Both the position numbers and the translations under genes were made by a program. This document shows positions 54,825-63,855 of a DNA stretch of 64,000 bases, one piece after another; position 1 is the stretch's first letter, and the number at the start of each line of letters is the position of its first letter. The notes under the pieces were generated by a model that saw only the letters and a program-made list of their open reading frames with translations, searched no databases and had not been told where the DNA came from. This DNA comes from Butyrivibrio sp. LC3010 (GTDB lineage Bacteria > Bacillota > Clostridia > Lachnospirales > Lachnospiraceae), in NCBI RefSeq assembly GCF_000424385.1, contig NZ_AUJU01000017.1, forward strand, positions 54,417-118,416, written 5' to 3'.

Positions 54825-56247
54825 TGCTTATCTGACAGTATACCTGTCTTTGTCCATAACAATAATATTGTCACTTGTTCTTGCACTTTTACAAAGTGCA
54901 AGAATCGGTGCAGTAAAAATGAAGTCGGAATTATCTGTAGATATAGCAATGAATTCAGTATTGGGTGAATACAATAGAGCGCTATTTGACAGGTACGGTC
55001 TTCTGTTTATCGATACCTCATATGGTACGTCGAATGGTTCTGTGATTAATACCAGAGATCATCTGGAAAACTATTTTTCAAAGAATTTCGAACGTACTTC
55101 TGTAGGTATGCTCACGGGAAGGACAACCTTAATGCCGGCGAAGCTGGCAAATCTCAATATCACAGGATATTCGATTGCAACTGATAAGAAGGGAGCAGTC
55201 TTAAGAAGACAGATCATAGAATATATGAAAGGTGATCCTCTTGATGCAGCGATAGGAAGTATTCAGAAAAATGTGGATGAATTAAAAAGCTGTGGATTTG
55301 ATAAGAGCGATATTGATGACAAGGCAAAGGATAATGAAAAGGAAGTTTCCAGCCCGTATTACGCTGATACTGACGGAGATGGAGAAGCTGAAACATATTA
55401 TGCAGACAATCCTGCCAGTCAGGTAACAGCTCAAAGAGGAATAGGAATATTACCACTTGCAGCGCCTGACATTGATGAAATATCGAGTGCTGCGATTGAT
55501 TCGTCCGGATGCGCATCTAAGCGAAGCCTGAAAAAGGGTACCGGACTTGATGAATCTGAAAAAAAGGGAATTGGCCCGAACCATCTGTTTGAGAAATACC
55601 TGCATGAAAAATGTGGTTGCTATGGAAATGAACTAGAGGGGTCAAAGCTACAATATGAACTTGAGTACATATTTGCAGGAAAAGATAGCGATTATGCCAA
55701 TCTTGAAAAAACATTGGAAGCGATATTTGTGTGGAAAGAAGCCGCTAATTTTGCACACATCATGGGTGATGCATCTAAGCGTGCAGAAGCACAAGCTCTG
55801 GCTTTAACGGCCTCGGTACTGCTTACACTTCCGGAACTTGAGCATCAGATTATGATGGCGATTATATTTGCATGGTCCTTTGCAGAAACTATCTCAGACT
55901 TAAGGATTCTTTTAAGTGGAGGAAAAGTACCAATAATAAAAACCGCATCAACCTGGAATCTGTCATTGGAGCATATGCTTGAGTTCAGAGATCATCTCAA
56001 AGATGGCGGAGGGACAGGACTAAGCTACAAGGACTATCTCAATATACTCATTTATCTGGAGAAGAAAGAGAAAAAGACAATGAGACTTATGGATGTAATA
56101 GAGATGAACATAAGGAAAACAGAGGGGAATTTAAATTTTAAGCTTGACGATTGTGTTGATATTCTTTGTGCAGATTTTGAGATTAATGGACCCTATAACA
56201 AGAAAATAGAAATAGAACGCAGTTATGGTTATGAAATGTTTGAGTAA
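54763..56247 (+). CDS. DUF5702 membrane protein of the Tad cluster
   Basis: 494 residues. The ATG lies within flp, with AAGGAG seven bases ahead, so the 62-base overlap looks real. One N-terminal membrane helix (VYLSLSITIILSLVLALLQSARI) is followed by a large extracellular region containing NSVLGEYNRALFDRYGLLFID, typical of DUF5702 proteins in Lachnospiraceae Tad loci, and a Cys-containing middle (HEKCGCYGNE). I take it as a pseudopilin- or TadG-like adhesin component; that role is inference. Confidence 0.82.
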   Translation: MDWLRKYLIRSTQKPEKSQVDAYLTVYLSLSITIILSLVLALLQSARIGAVKMKSELSVDIAMNSVLGEYNRALFDRYGLLFIDTSYGTSNGSVINTRDHLENYFSKNFERTSVGMLTGRTTLMPAKLANLNITGYSIATDKKGAVLRRQIIEYMKGDPLDAAIGSIQKNVDELKSCGFDKSDIDDKAKDNEKEVSSPYYADTDGDGEAETYYADNPASQVTAQRGIGILPLAAPDIDEISSAAIDSSGCASKRSLKKGTGLDESEKKGIGPNHLFEKYLHEKCGCYGNELEGSKLQYELEYIFAGKDSDYANLEKTLEAIFVWKEAANFAHIMGDASKRAEAQALALTASVLLTLPELEHQIMMAIIFAWSFAETISDLRILLSGGKVPIIKTASTWNLSLEHMLEFRDHLKDGGGTGLSYKDYLNILIYLEKKEKKTMRLMDVIEMNIRKTEGNLNFKLDDCVDILCADFEINGPYNKKIEIERSYGYEMFE

Positions 56248-56328
56248 CAGGCAAGAAGTAGCCAGTGATGGCCTTTTTCGATTATATAAAAAAGGAAAAT
56301 ATGAAATTAAACAAAAAAAGGTAAAAAA

Positions 56329-57207
56329 ATGGAAATTCGTTCGAAGAACTCTAATAAAAAAATAAATAAAAAGGACATGCTTCTTCGGGCAAGTGGAAAA
56401 AGGCCGTCACTGGCTGCTTCTGTAACTGTAGAGGCTTCTATCATACTCCCTATTTTTCTATTCTTCTTTGTCAATCTGCTGACAATATTTGATATTTTGA
56501 AGTTGCAGTGCGATCTGGAAGCAGCCCTTCATCAAGCAGGAAGTCAGATTATGCTGGAGCAGGCGATGGTAAAGCATACATTGGGCAACGCTGCAGATGA
56601 TAATAATTTGAATACGGGAATAGGAGCAATTAATTCTTTTACTGCAGGCAAGAAAGTTAAAAAATATCTGGGCGAAAATTATCTTAATAACAGTCCTATA
56701 AGCGGTGGAACATCAGGACTGAAGTTCGTTGAGAGTGCGTTTTACTCTTCAGGAGACATAATAGATATTGTTGCAACCTATAAAGTTCATCCACTGTTTG
56801 GAATAGCGGGATTCAAGGAGTTTCCGCTTGAAGGAAGATTATATGGACATGCATTTACCGGATATGAATTGGGCGGTGGACAGTCAGATAGCGATGATGA
56901 AGCAGAAGAACTTGTATATATCACAGAAAATGGATCTGCATATCACAAAAGCCTTGACTGCTCGCATCTCAAGCTTTCTGTAAAAAAGATAACCAAGTCG
57001 GGCTTGTCGGTAAAAAGAAATATTGGTGGAGCAAAATATTACCCCTGTGAAGCATGCGGGAAGGGAGCCGGGCAAACAGTGTACATAACTAATTATGGAA
57101 ACAGATATCACACTAAAAGTAGTTGCAGCAAGATCAAAAGAACCATAAAAACAGTACCGATATCTGAAGCTGTTGGAAAAACTCCCTGTAAAGATTGCGC
57201 CGGCTAG
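56329..57207 (+). CDS. TadE-like protein with two C-terminal Cys/His modules
   Basis: 292 residues. The N-terminal pseudopilin signature ASVTVEASIILPIFLFFF (about 31-48) gives one membrane helix with TadE character. The last 95 residues hold two copies of a module: VYIT..G..YHK..DC..LK ... YYPCEAC (about 198-242) and VYIT..G..YHTKSSC..IK ... TPCKDC (about 250-291). Each has one His and three Cys that could bind zinc. Similar modules end some secreted nucleases. An AAAGG site lies before the ATG. Confidence 0.85.
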   Translation: MEIRSKNSNKKINKKDMLLRASGKRPSLAASVTVEASIILPIFLFFFVNLLTIFDILKLQCDLEAALHQAGSQIMLEQAMVKHTLGNAADDNNLNTGIGAINSFTAGKKVKKYLGENYLNNSPISGGTSGLKFVESAFYSSGDIIDIVATYKVHPLFGIAGFKEFPLEGRLYGHAFTGYELGGGQSDSDDEAEELVYITENGSAYHKSLDCSHLKLSVKKITKSGLSVKRNIGGAKYYPCEACGKGAGQTVYITNYGNRYHTKSSCSKIKRTIKTVPISEAVGKTPCKDCAG

Positions 57208-57226
57208 ATTTATAGAAAGGATAAAG

Positions 57227-57697
57227 ATGGATTTTTGTGAAATAATTAATAAGGAGGTCATAGGACTCATTTTCAGAGTGCTATTTATGATAATTATGTT
57301 GATCGCAGCTATTTGCGATTTCAGAGAGAAAACAATCCCTATATCTATACCATCCTCTGTTTTGTTTCTCTCACTTATTTACTGGTTATACCTTTGGAGT
57401 ATGAAAATATCAGGTCCAAAAGAAATGATGTTTTCACTGATACCCGGGATTATTCTAATCGCAATTTCTTATATATCAAGGAAAAATATTGGAATAGGTG
57501 ATGGGCTTATGATATTTGCCCTGGGCCCCTTTTTAGGTTTAGAGAATCTGATGCTGACAATTATGATAGCGTTCTTGTTTTCTGCGATAGTTGGAGGAAC
57601 ATTGTTGATTCTCAGGAAAGCAAGTGGAAAAACCACCTTGGCATTCATGCCATTTCTGACAGCTGGGATGGGGGTGACATGCTTTGTGCTCAGTTAA
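57227..57697 (+). CDS. Second type IV prepilin peptidase A24
   Basis: 156 residues from the ATG at 57227, with AAAGG six bases ahead (the frame opens at 57173 inside the previous gene). Five or six membrane helices. Catalytic aspartates lie in AICDFREKTIP and the GxGD motif NIGIGDGLMIF. It may mature the TadE-like proteins rather than Flp, a division of labour seen in other Tad systems (inference). Confidence 0.88.
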   Translation: MDFCEIINKEVIGLIFRVLFMIIMLIAAICDFREKTIPISIPSSVLFLSLIYWLYLWSMKISGPKEMMFSLIPGIILIAISYISRKNIGIGDGLMIFALGPFLGLENLMLTIMIAFLFSAIVGGTLLILRKASGKTTLAFMPFLTAGMGVTCFVLS

Positions 57698-58157
57698 CAA
57701 ATCCGGGGTTGATGGATATATGAGTGTGGAGGCAGCCCTGGTTGTTCCTGCCGCGATTTTCGGAATTGTGTTGATAATATATATGGCATTTTTTGTCCAT
57801 TCAAGATGTATATTGTCGCAGGATGTGTATATCCTGGGTTTCAGATCAGGCCTGTTTTATGAGAAGCAGGGCTATGGGAATGCTGCCCAATACATTACTG
57901 ACCATGAAGCTGAGCAAACAAAAGACAGCTACTTTGGCAGCAGTAAGCCTGATATTAAGGCTATGCAAAATGGTAATGAAGTAAAGGTTGAGGGCATCAC
58001 AACTACAAATCACGATGCATTATTCGGATATTTTAAAGGAATTCCTGATCTGTGGAAATCCGAGGCGGCAGCATGTGTAAAAATTTTAAAGCCTGCACAG
58101 TCAATCAGAAAAATTAAAAGAATAAAAGATATATACAAGGGATTAACAAATGATTAA
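57684..58157 (+). CDS. Second TadE-like pseudopilin
   Basis: 157 residues from a TTG (57684) with GGGGGTG seven bases upstream, overlapping the peptidase gene by 14 bases; an ATG at 57720 would cut into the pseudopilin signal. The N-terminus GYMSVEAALVVPAAIFGIVL is the TadE-type signal and helix, with Glu at the expected place. The rest is a small extracellular domain with VKVEGITTTNHDALFGYF. Confidence 0.82.
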   Translation: MCSVNKSGVDGYMSVEAALVVPAAIFGIVLIIYMAFFVHSRCILSQDVYILGFRSGLFYEKQGYGNAAQYITDHEAEQTKDSYFGSSKPDIKAMQNGNEVKVEGITTTNHDALFGYFKGIPDLWKSEAAACVKILKPAQSIRKIKRIKDIYKGLTND

Positions 58158-58178
58158 TGGATGAGAGGCAGAAGAATT

Positions 58179-59615
58179 ATGGAAATAGAATATTATAAAG
58201 ATGCGAAGCATAACTACTTAATACTGAAAGCAGATGTAAATGATGAGAACATGTTTCAATACAGAATGCTGGAAAACAATTCTATCGAAGGTTTGCTTCC
58301 TTTTAGTCTTAGGAATATGGATGGATGCTTTGACTTATATTATGAAATGGATTCTAAGCAAAGCATCAAAAATAAATATATAAATAGAAAGATGAGCTAT
58401 GACAGGTTGGCAGAGCTGTTTAAAGCCTATGTTTTAGCTGCAAAAAATCTGGAAGACTATCTCTTGGATTCATCTCATATTGTATTGTCACCTGAAACCA
58501 TTTTTGAGGATTTTTCCAGTGGGAGCTTTTCATTTGTCTATGACCCTGGATATGAAAATATCCTGGATAGCGGCTTTTTGGAAGAACTGCTCGAATTTGC
58601 AGACCTAGAAGATGATAAAGCACAGGGACTCATTTACAAATTACTGGATTCTATATGTGATAACGGTATGGACTTTAATTATTTATGGAGTCTTGTTTCA
58701 GATGTGAGTGATTTAACAACTAGTACAGGAAGTATAGACGAGAAGAATTTTGTGAATAATTATGAGGATTGGGATTTGGAAAGCACTGATGATTCTGAAC
58801 CTGATCCGGATGATGCTGAAAATGCAACTGAAAAAAAGATAGGTATAAAGCTTCCGTTTGAAGGGAGCTTTTTTATGGCAATACTCTTTGCAATTGTGGC
58901 CGGGGTGCTGGTCTATCTTCGATACGCATTTATTCTTACATATGAGGAAAACCTTCTGGATATTGCAGTCTTTATGGTGTCGGTTCTCATGTCGCTATCG
59001 TGTCTGATTCTTCAGTTAAGGAAAAATGATAACTTTTTTAAATATAGAAATTCAGAAAAAGATAAAGTAGCTAAAAGTGATAAGGATAATAAAAAGAACA
59101 AAGAGATTGAAAAGAAAAAGGATGACGAATTTTCAGATAACAAAAATAGTAAAAGATATTTTGATGGGAACATAGGAAATCATAGAGAAACTGTCATATA
59201 TAAAGACGAAGAAGTATATGCTCCCGGGGGAACAGTAAGAAAATCCGGGGATGACTTTAGTGATGAAGAGGGATTCGAGGAAACTGTATTGCTTTCACTT
59301 GATTTTCAGAAACAGGGACATAAGCTTTATGCCATTGATGATACAGAACTGGACAATATAAATCTTGGAAAATTGCCCCTTGTGGTAGGTAAACTCGCCA
59401 AATGCTCGGATGCTGTTATAAAAGATAAGACAGTTTCAAGAATGCATGCACGTATTTTTAAATCTGAGAATGGAAATAATTCTATATGGATACAGGATTT
59501 AAACTCCACGAATGGAACATATATTAATGGAAGAAGATTAATGCCAAATGAAAAAGCCGAACTCAACATAGATGATGAGGTTTCTTTTGGAAAATGTGCT
59601 TTTGCATATCGCTAA
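58179..59615 (+). CDS. DUF6382 and FHA domain membrane protein
   Basis: 478 residues from the ATG at 58179, with AGAGG ten bases ahead. The N-terminal 200 residues fit DUF6382 (LPFSLRNMDGCFDLYYEMDS, AAKNLEDYLLDSSHIVLSPE, FVYDPGYENI). Two membrane helices lie at about 230-250 and 258-280, then a charged linker. The C-terminal FHA domain (about 395-478) has SRMHARIF and DLNSTNGTYINGRR, which bind phosphothreonine. It closes the tad cluster and probably ties pilus activity to Ser/Thr kinase signalling (inference). Confidence 0.85.
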   Translation: MEIEYYKDAKHNYLILKADVNDENMFQYRMLENNSIEGLLPFSLRNMDGCFDLYYEMDSKQSIKNKYINRKMSYDRLAELFKAYVLAAKNLEDYLLDSSHIVLSPETIFEDFSSGSFSFVYDPGYENILDSGFLEELLEFADLEDDKAQGLIYKLLDSICDNGMDFNYLWSLVSDVSDLTTSTGSIDEKNFVNNYEDWDLESTDDSEPDPDDAENATEKKIGIKLPFEGSFFMAILFAIVAGVLVYLRYAFILTYEENLLDIAVFMVSVLMSLSCLILQLRKNDNFFKYRNSEKDKVAKSDKDNKKNKEIEKKKDDEFSDNKNSKRYFDGNIGNHRETVIYKDEEVYAPGGTVRKSGDDFSDEEGFEETVLLSLDFQKQGHKLYAIDDTELDNINLGKLPLVVGKLAKCSDAVIKDKTVSRMHARIFKSENGNNSIWIQDLNSTNGTYINGRRLMPNEKAELNIDDEVSFGKCAFAYR

Positions 59616-59677
59616 AAAAGATATGAATTATGATATAATAAGCTTTAGTCTGATTCATTTTTCATGGAGAGTATGGT

Positions 59678-60679
59678 ATGAAGATCAATATATATTATGG
59701 TGGCCGAGGAATAATAGATGACCCTACACTTTTGGTCCTTTCAAGAATGACAGAAGTGTTTAAGGAGCTTAATGTACAGGTTGAGCAGTTCAACCTTTTC
59801 GAGCAGAAAAACGGTATCACAGCCCTTCCGGGAACATTAAAAAATTCGGATGGTATTATTCTTGCGTCAACTGTAGAGTGGTTTGGGATTGGAGGATACA
59901 TGCACCAGTTTTTGGATGCATGCTGGCTTTACGGTGATAAAGACAAATTAAACGGTCTATATATGGCTCCGATTGTCATGTCCACAACCCATGGTGAGCG
60001 TGAAGGAATGATGGAGCTGTCTTCTGCCTGGGAGATACTGGGTGGAATCCCTCTTGATGGAATATGTGGATATATAGCTGATTCTTCAACACTTGAAAGG
60101 AATTCAAGCTATCAGAATCTTATTGAAAAGAAAGCTGAGAATATCTATAGATGCATTAATCAGAAAATAGAATCTTTGCCTACCAGTAATCAGGCAGTTA
60201 AGAACAGAGTTTCAATCACAAAGATAACAGATCTCACTCCGCAGGAAACGGAACAGTTGTCAAAGTACATTTCTAATGAAGAATATGTACAGAAGCAAAA
60301 AGAAGATATTCTTGAATTGAGCAGTATCTTCAGGGACAAAATGGATAAGGACCACGGAGCAGAACACGCGGAGGACTTTGTTAACAGTTTAAAAAATCAT
60401 TTCAAGCCTGTCGCAGGATTACATGCTGTTTATCAGATTTCACTGCTAGATCAGACAAAAGATAAAGATATAATGATCAGGATTGATAATAAGGACATAG
60501 AATGCAAGCTTGGCGAAATCAGCGGTGCCAGTGTTCACGCATCTATGAATACATCTGTATTGGAACAGATAGTGTCAGGAAGAATGACATTCCAGAGAGC
60601 ATTTATGGAAGGTAATCTGAAAATGAAAGGGGACTTCAAACTGCTGAGAAGTATGGATCAGCTTTTTGAGTTTAAATAG
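59678..60679 (+). CDS. Flavodoxin-like NADPH-FMN reductase fused to SCP2 domain
   Basis: 333 residues. The N-terminal 165 residues form a flavodoxin-like fold (INIYYGGRGIIDDPTLLVLS, GIILASTVEWFGIGGYMHQFLDAC, APIVMSTTHGE), similar to FMN-dependent reductases. The C-terminal part (about 225-333) resembles an SCP2 sterol/lipid carrier domain, ending GRMTFQRAFMEGNLKMKGDF. The combination suggests handling of a hydrophobic substrate. The rhomboid gene starts two bases after its stop. Confidence 0.8.
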   Translation: MKINIYYGGRGIIDDPTLLVLSRMTEVFKELNVQVEQFNLFEQKNGITALPGTLKNSDGIILASTVEWFGIGGYMHQFLDACWLYGDKDKLNGLYMAPIVMSTTHGEREGMMELSSAWEILGGIPLDGICGYIADSSTLERNSSYQNLIEKKAENIYRCINQKIESLPTSNQAVKNRVSITKITDLTPQETEQLSKYISNEEYVQKQKEDILELSSIFRDKMDKDHGAEHAEDFVNSLKNHFKPVAGLHAVYQISLLDQTKDKDIMIRIDNKDIECKLGEISGASVHASMNTSVLEQIVSGRMTFQRAFMEGNLKMKGDFKLLRSMDQLFEFK

Positions 60680-60681
60680 TA

Positions 60682-61317
60682 TTGGACGAAACAGAAGTTT
60701 TTTGGAATAGACAAATTGGAATATTCAAAACCTCATATATTAATACAATAATCATTCTCCTTAATCTCATCTGTTTTGCTATCAATTTTGTTTTTGGTGA
60801 TTCACTTATAGAGAGATTTGAGCAGAGAAGTGATTATGTGCTGGCAGGAGTACAGTATTACAGACTCATAACTTCTATGTTTCTTCACGCAGATCTTGAG
60901 CATCTTTTTAATAATATGCTCATATTATTCTTCGTTGGAGCTAATGTGGAACATGATATCGGACATTTTCCATACCTGATACTTTATTTTTTATCTGGTT
61001 TAGGTGGTAATCTCACAAGTGTTGCATATGACTTTCTGCATATGGAGTTTATACCTTCTATTGGAGCGAGCGGGGCTGTTTTTGGGATTATTGGTGCTGT
61101 AATAATAATAGTCATACACGGAAGAAAGAACCTGAAAAAGGGCTCCAATCTTCTTATCAGGCTTGCTCTAATGGTAATGTTATCTGTCTATAGCGGATTT
61201 ACTGCAGCTAATGTTGACAATGCCGCACACATAGGTGGACTGTTATGCGGGGTAATAATTACATTTTTAATAACGATAATAAGTAAAAAAGAATACACAA
61301 TGGAGGAATGGTTATGA
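60682..61317 (+). CDS. Rhomboid family intramembrane serine protease
   Basis: 211 residues with six membrane helices. The start is a TTG just after the previous stop; no clear binding site is present, so coupling is likely. Seen: RLITSMFLHADLEHLFNNML, the catalytic serine in GASGAVFG and the catalytic His in NAAHIGGLLCG. It cleaves transmembrane substrates within the membrane. The stop overlaps the HIT gene start. Confidence 0.92.
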   Translation: MDETEVFWNRQIGIFKTSYINTIIILLNLICFAINFVFGDSLIERFEQRSDYVLAGVQYYRLITSMFLHADLEHLFNNMLILFFVGANVEHDIGHFPYLILYFLSGLGGNLTSVAYDFLHMEFIPSIGASGAVFGIIGAVIIIVIHGRKNLKKGSNLLIRLALMVMLSVYSGFTAANVDNAAHIGGLLCGVIITFLITIISKKEYTMEEWL

Positions 61318-61736
61318 AGGATTCAAATTGTATTTTTTGTAAACTCGCAAATGGAGATATCCCGACAAATTCAATTTATGAAGATGATAGATTTAATATC
61401 ATTTTAGACAATGGACCAGCTACAAAAGGTCATTGTCTCATCCTGCCCAAGGATCATTATGCTAATCTTTTTGAGCTTCCTGATGATATTGCTGCAGATG
61501 CAATGAAGCTTGCGAAGAAGATGGCAGGGATACTAAAAGAAAAACTTGATGCTGATGGAATAAATCTTGTTCAGAATAACGGTTCCGCGGCAGGACAGAC
61601 TGTTAATCATTTTCATTTACATATAATTCCAAGATATGAGAATGATGGGCAGCATATATTATGGAAACCAACAGAGCCGACTGCAGAAGAATTAAAGGAT
61701 CTTTGTGCAAGGCTTCGTGTGAATACGGAGGAATGA
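61314..61736 (+). CDS. HIT family nucleotide hydrolase
   Basis: 140 residues from the ATG at 61314, with GGAGG seven bases ahead; an ATG at 61308 is too close. It overlaps the rhomboid stop as ATGA. Seen: the zinc-like CIFCKLANGDIP, LPKDHYANL, and the histidine triad HFHLHIIPR. Members hydrolyse nucleoside phosphoramidates or dinucleotides. Fumarase follows one base later. Confidence 0.94.
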   Translation: MKDSNCIFCKLANGDIPTNSIYEDDRFNIILDNGPATKGHCLILPKDHYANLFELPDDIAADAMKLAKKMAGILKEKLDADGINLVQNNGSAAGQTVNHFHLHIIPRYENDGQHILWKPTEPTAEELKDLCARLRVNTEE

Positions 61737-61737
61737 T

Positions 61738-62580
61738 TTGAGAGATATTAGTGTTTCTGAAATAACCAATGCTGTAAAAAAACTGTGTATTGATGCTAAT
61801 TACACATTATCTTCTGACATGGAAGAAGCGATATGTAACGCTAAGAATCAGGAAAAGTCTGGGCTTGGAAAGCAGATTTTCGGGCAGCTGGAAGAGAATC
61901 TTAGAATTGCAAAGGAAGAAAATATTCCGATATGTCAGGACACGGGAATGGCAGTGTTTTTTATAAATGTAGGTCAGGAAGCCCATATTGTAGGTGGTTC
62001 AATTTCTGATGCCGTAAATGAAGGAGTGAGACTTGGATATACTGAAGGATATCTGAGAAAATCTGTAGTAGGAGATCCTCTTTTAAGAGTAAATACAGGG
62101 GATAATACACCGGCTGTTATTCATTATGATATTGTTCCGGGAGATAATATAGAGATAACAATAGCTCCCAAAGGTTTTGGCAGTGAGAACATGAGCAAGA
62201 TATATATGCTCAAACCCGCTGATGGCGAAGAGGGTGTAAAAAATGCTATAGTTCAGGCGGTAAAGGATGCAGGTCCCAATGCGTGTCCGCCTATGGTTGT
62301 TGGAGTTGGAATTGGCGGAACCTTTGAAAAATGTGCTTTACTGGCAAAAAAAGCCCTTACAAGAAAAGTAGGGGAGCACTCGAATATACCATATGTAAAA
62401 GAAATGGAAGAAGAAGTACTTGGCAGGATTAATAAGACAGGCATTGGCCCCGGTGGACTTGGAGGTACTGTTACAGCACTTGCTGTTAACATTAATACTT
62501 ATGCGACCCATATTGCCGGTTTACCTGTAGCGGTTAATATATGCTGTCATGTTAACAGGCATAGAAGTATTACTATCTAA
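61738..62580 (+). CDS. Fumarate hydratase, alpha subunit (class I, iron-sulfur)
   Basis: 280 residues from a TTG with GGAGGAATGA upstream. It interconverts fumarate and malate with an oxygen-sensitive [4Fe-4S] cluster. Cluster cysteines are seen in [24 protein letters not shown] and [24 protein letters not shown] and [15 protein letters not shown] are typical. A tartrate dehydratase assignment is also possible. The beta subunit follows after 32 bases. Confidence 0.92.
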   Translation: MRDISVSEITNAVKKLCIDANYTLSSDMEEAICNAKNQEKSGLGKQIFGQLEENLRIAKEENIPICQDTGMAVFFINVGQEAHIVGGSISDAVNEGVRLGYTEGYLRKSVVGDPLLRVNTGDNTPAVIHYDIVPGDNIEITIAPKGFGSENMSKIYMLKPADGEEGVKNAIVQAVKDAGPNACPPMVVGVGIGGTFEKCALLAKKALTRKVGEHSNIPYVKEMEEEVLGRINKTGIGPGGLGGTVTALAVNINTYATHIAGLPVAVNICCHVNRHRSITI

Positions 62581-62612
62581 ATAGTCAACAGTTCAGATGG
62601 AAGGATTTTTAC

Positions 62613-63167
62613 ATGGAACATAGAATTACAGCACCATTCTCTGCTGAAACAATCAAGAAATTACACAGTGGAGATATGGTATATATTTCCGGAGTAATAT
62701 ATACAGCCAGGGATGCTGCTCATAAAAGGATGATGGAGACTTTGGACGCCGGGCAGGAATTACCTATAGGAATAGAAGGCAATGTGATATATTATATGGG
62801 ACCGTCACCTTCCCGTGATGGAAGACCTATTGGGTCTGCAGGACCCACCACAGCCAGCAGAATGGACAAATATGCTCCAAGATTACTGGATATGGGATTG
62901 TGCGGAATGATTGGAAAAGGAAAAAGATCACCGGAAGTCATAGATGCAATTGTCAGAAACAAGGCTGTTTATCTTGCTGCAATCGGAGGGGCCGGTGCAC
63001 TTTTGTCAAAATCAATAAAGAAAGCAGAAGTAGTAGCTTATGATGATCTGGGAACAGAAGCAATCAGAAGACTTGAAGTGGAAGACTTTCCGGCCATCGT
63101 TGTGATAGACAGTTACGGAAGTAATCTGTACGAAACAGCAATCAAAGAATTTAATGGAGAAAAATAA
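62613..63167 (+). CDS. Fumarate hydratase, beta subunit (class I)
   Basis: 184 residues. Partner of the preceding alpha subunit. Seen: LHSGDMVYISGVIYTARDAAHKR, YYMGPSPSRDGRPIGSAGPTT, GMIGKGKRSPEV and AIGGAGALLSKSI, all characteristic of the C-terminal Fe-S hydro-lyase domain. AAGGAT precedes the ATG. Confidence 0.95.
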   Translation: MEHRITAPFSAETIKKLHSGDMVYISGVIYTARDAAHKRMMETLDAGQELPIGIEGNVIYYMGPSPSRDGRPIGSAGPTTASRMDKYAPRLLDMGLCGMIGKGKRSPEVIDAIVRNKAVYLAAIGGAGALLSKSIKKAEVVAYDDLGTEAIRRLEVEDFPAIVVIDSYGSNLYETAIKEFNGEK

Positions 63168-63211
63168 ATACATTCCAAAAACAAATATTGTGATTTATTT
63201 GAAAAGATTAG

Positions 63212-63240
63212 TTGACAATAACCTTTTGGATTTGTATAAT
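63212..63240 (+). promoter_or_regulatory. Consensus promoter of tRNA-Ser
   Basis: TTGACA (63212-63217), 17-base spacer, TATAAT (63235-63240): an exact sigma-A consensus, 68 bases before the tRNA. Confidence 0.85.
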
Positions 63241-63307
63241 AAATTTTGCGTCAATGCTAAAGCATTTACGAACAACTGAATACCATTTGGTAGAGGTTTT
63301 CAGACAT

Positions 63308-63395
63308 GGAGAAATACTCAAGTGGCTGAAGAGGCGCCCCTGCTAAGGGTGTAGACCGTTCACGCGGTGCGAGGGTTCAAATCCCTCTTTCTCCG
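63308..63395 (+). tRNA. tRNA-Ser (anticodon GCU)
   Basis: 88 bases. Acceptor GGAGAAA (63308-63314) pairs with TTTCTCC (63388-63394), discriminator G. The anticodon loop CTGCTAA holds GCT (63342-63344). A long variable arm (TGTAGACCGTTCACGCGGTGC region) marks a class II tRNA, and GAGGGTTCAAATCCCTC is the T-arm. CCA is not encoded. Confidence 0.96.
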
Positions 63396-63402
63396 TTAGC
63401 TT

Positions 63403-63435
63403 ATCCCCAGCAAATTTATTTGCTGGGGATTTTTA
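63403..63435 (+). terminator. Terminator after tRNA-Ser
   Basis: ATCCCCAGCAAAT (63403-63415) pairs perfectly with ATTTGCTGGGGAT (63418-63430), two-base loop, followed by TTTTA. Confidence 0.9.
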
Positions 63436-63520
63436 TATGCTATATTCCTTACAATATACTGGTTATGTTGAACCTTTTATCCAAATTTATTAAAAAACTG
63501 AAAAAAGTTAAAAAAAGTGA

Positions 63521-63549
63521 TTGACACTAATAGGGGGCAGTGATATATT
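63521..63549 (+). promoter_or_regulatory. rRNA promoter P1
   Basis: TTGACA (63521-63526), 17 bases, TATATT (63544-63549), preceded by A-tracts (63492-63518) that look like an UP element. Confidence 0.8.
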
Positions 63550-63634
63550 TATATTCGCTCGCTGCGAGTGATAGCTACTAATCGGAAGGAATCAGTACTA
63601 CACTGATAAAGCGAACATAAAAATAAAAAAGTTC

Positions 63635-63663
63635 TTGACAAAAAGCTGCTAACAAGATATACT
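63635..63663 (+). promoter_or_regulatory. rRNA promoter P2
   Basis: TTGACA (63635-63640), 17 bases, TATACT (63658-63663), 114 bases after P1 and also behind an A-rich stretch. A leader hairpin CGGCT/AGCCG follows at 63674-63687. Confidence 0.8.
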
Positions 63664-63694
63664 AAATGAGTTGCGGCTGATAAGCCGAGACAAA

Positions 63695-63706
63695 GCACTT
63701 TGACAA
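63695..63706 (+). promoter_or_regulatory. boxA-like antitermination site
   Basis: GCACTTTGACAA resembles the rRNA boxA core (GCTCTTTGAAAA) and lies in the leader between P2 and 16S, the expected place for NusB/NusE loading. The remainder of the leader to 63855 shows no gene. Confidence 0.5.
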
Positions 63707-63855
63707 TGAAATAGTAATGCAACCCTGAAAATTCCAAAAAGAATATTCAGAGAACAAAACAACCTAACTAAAGGTAAAACGGACAGAACAAAAGCCAAGC
63801 TTAAGTTCTGGTCAGAAGACGAACGATCTTAAACAGAGATGTTTGAGAAACATTT

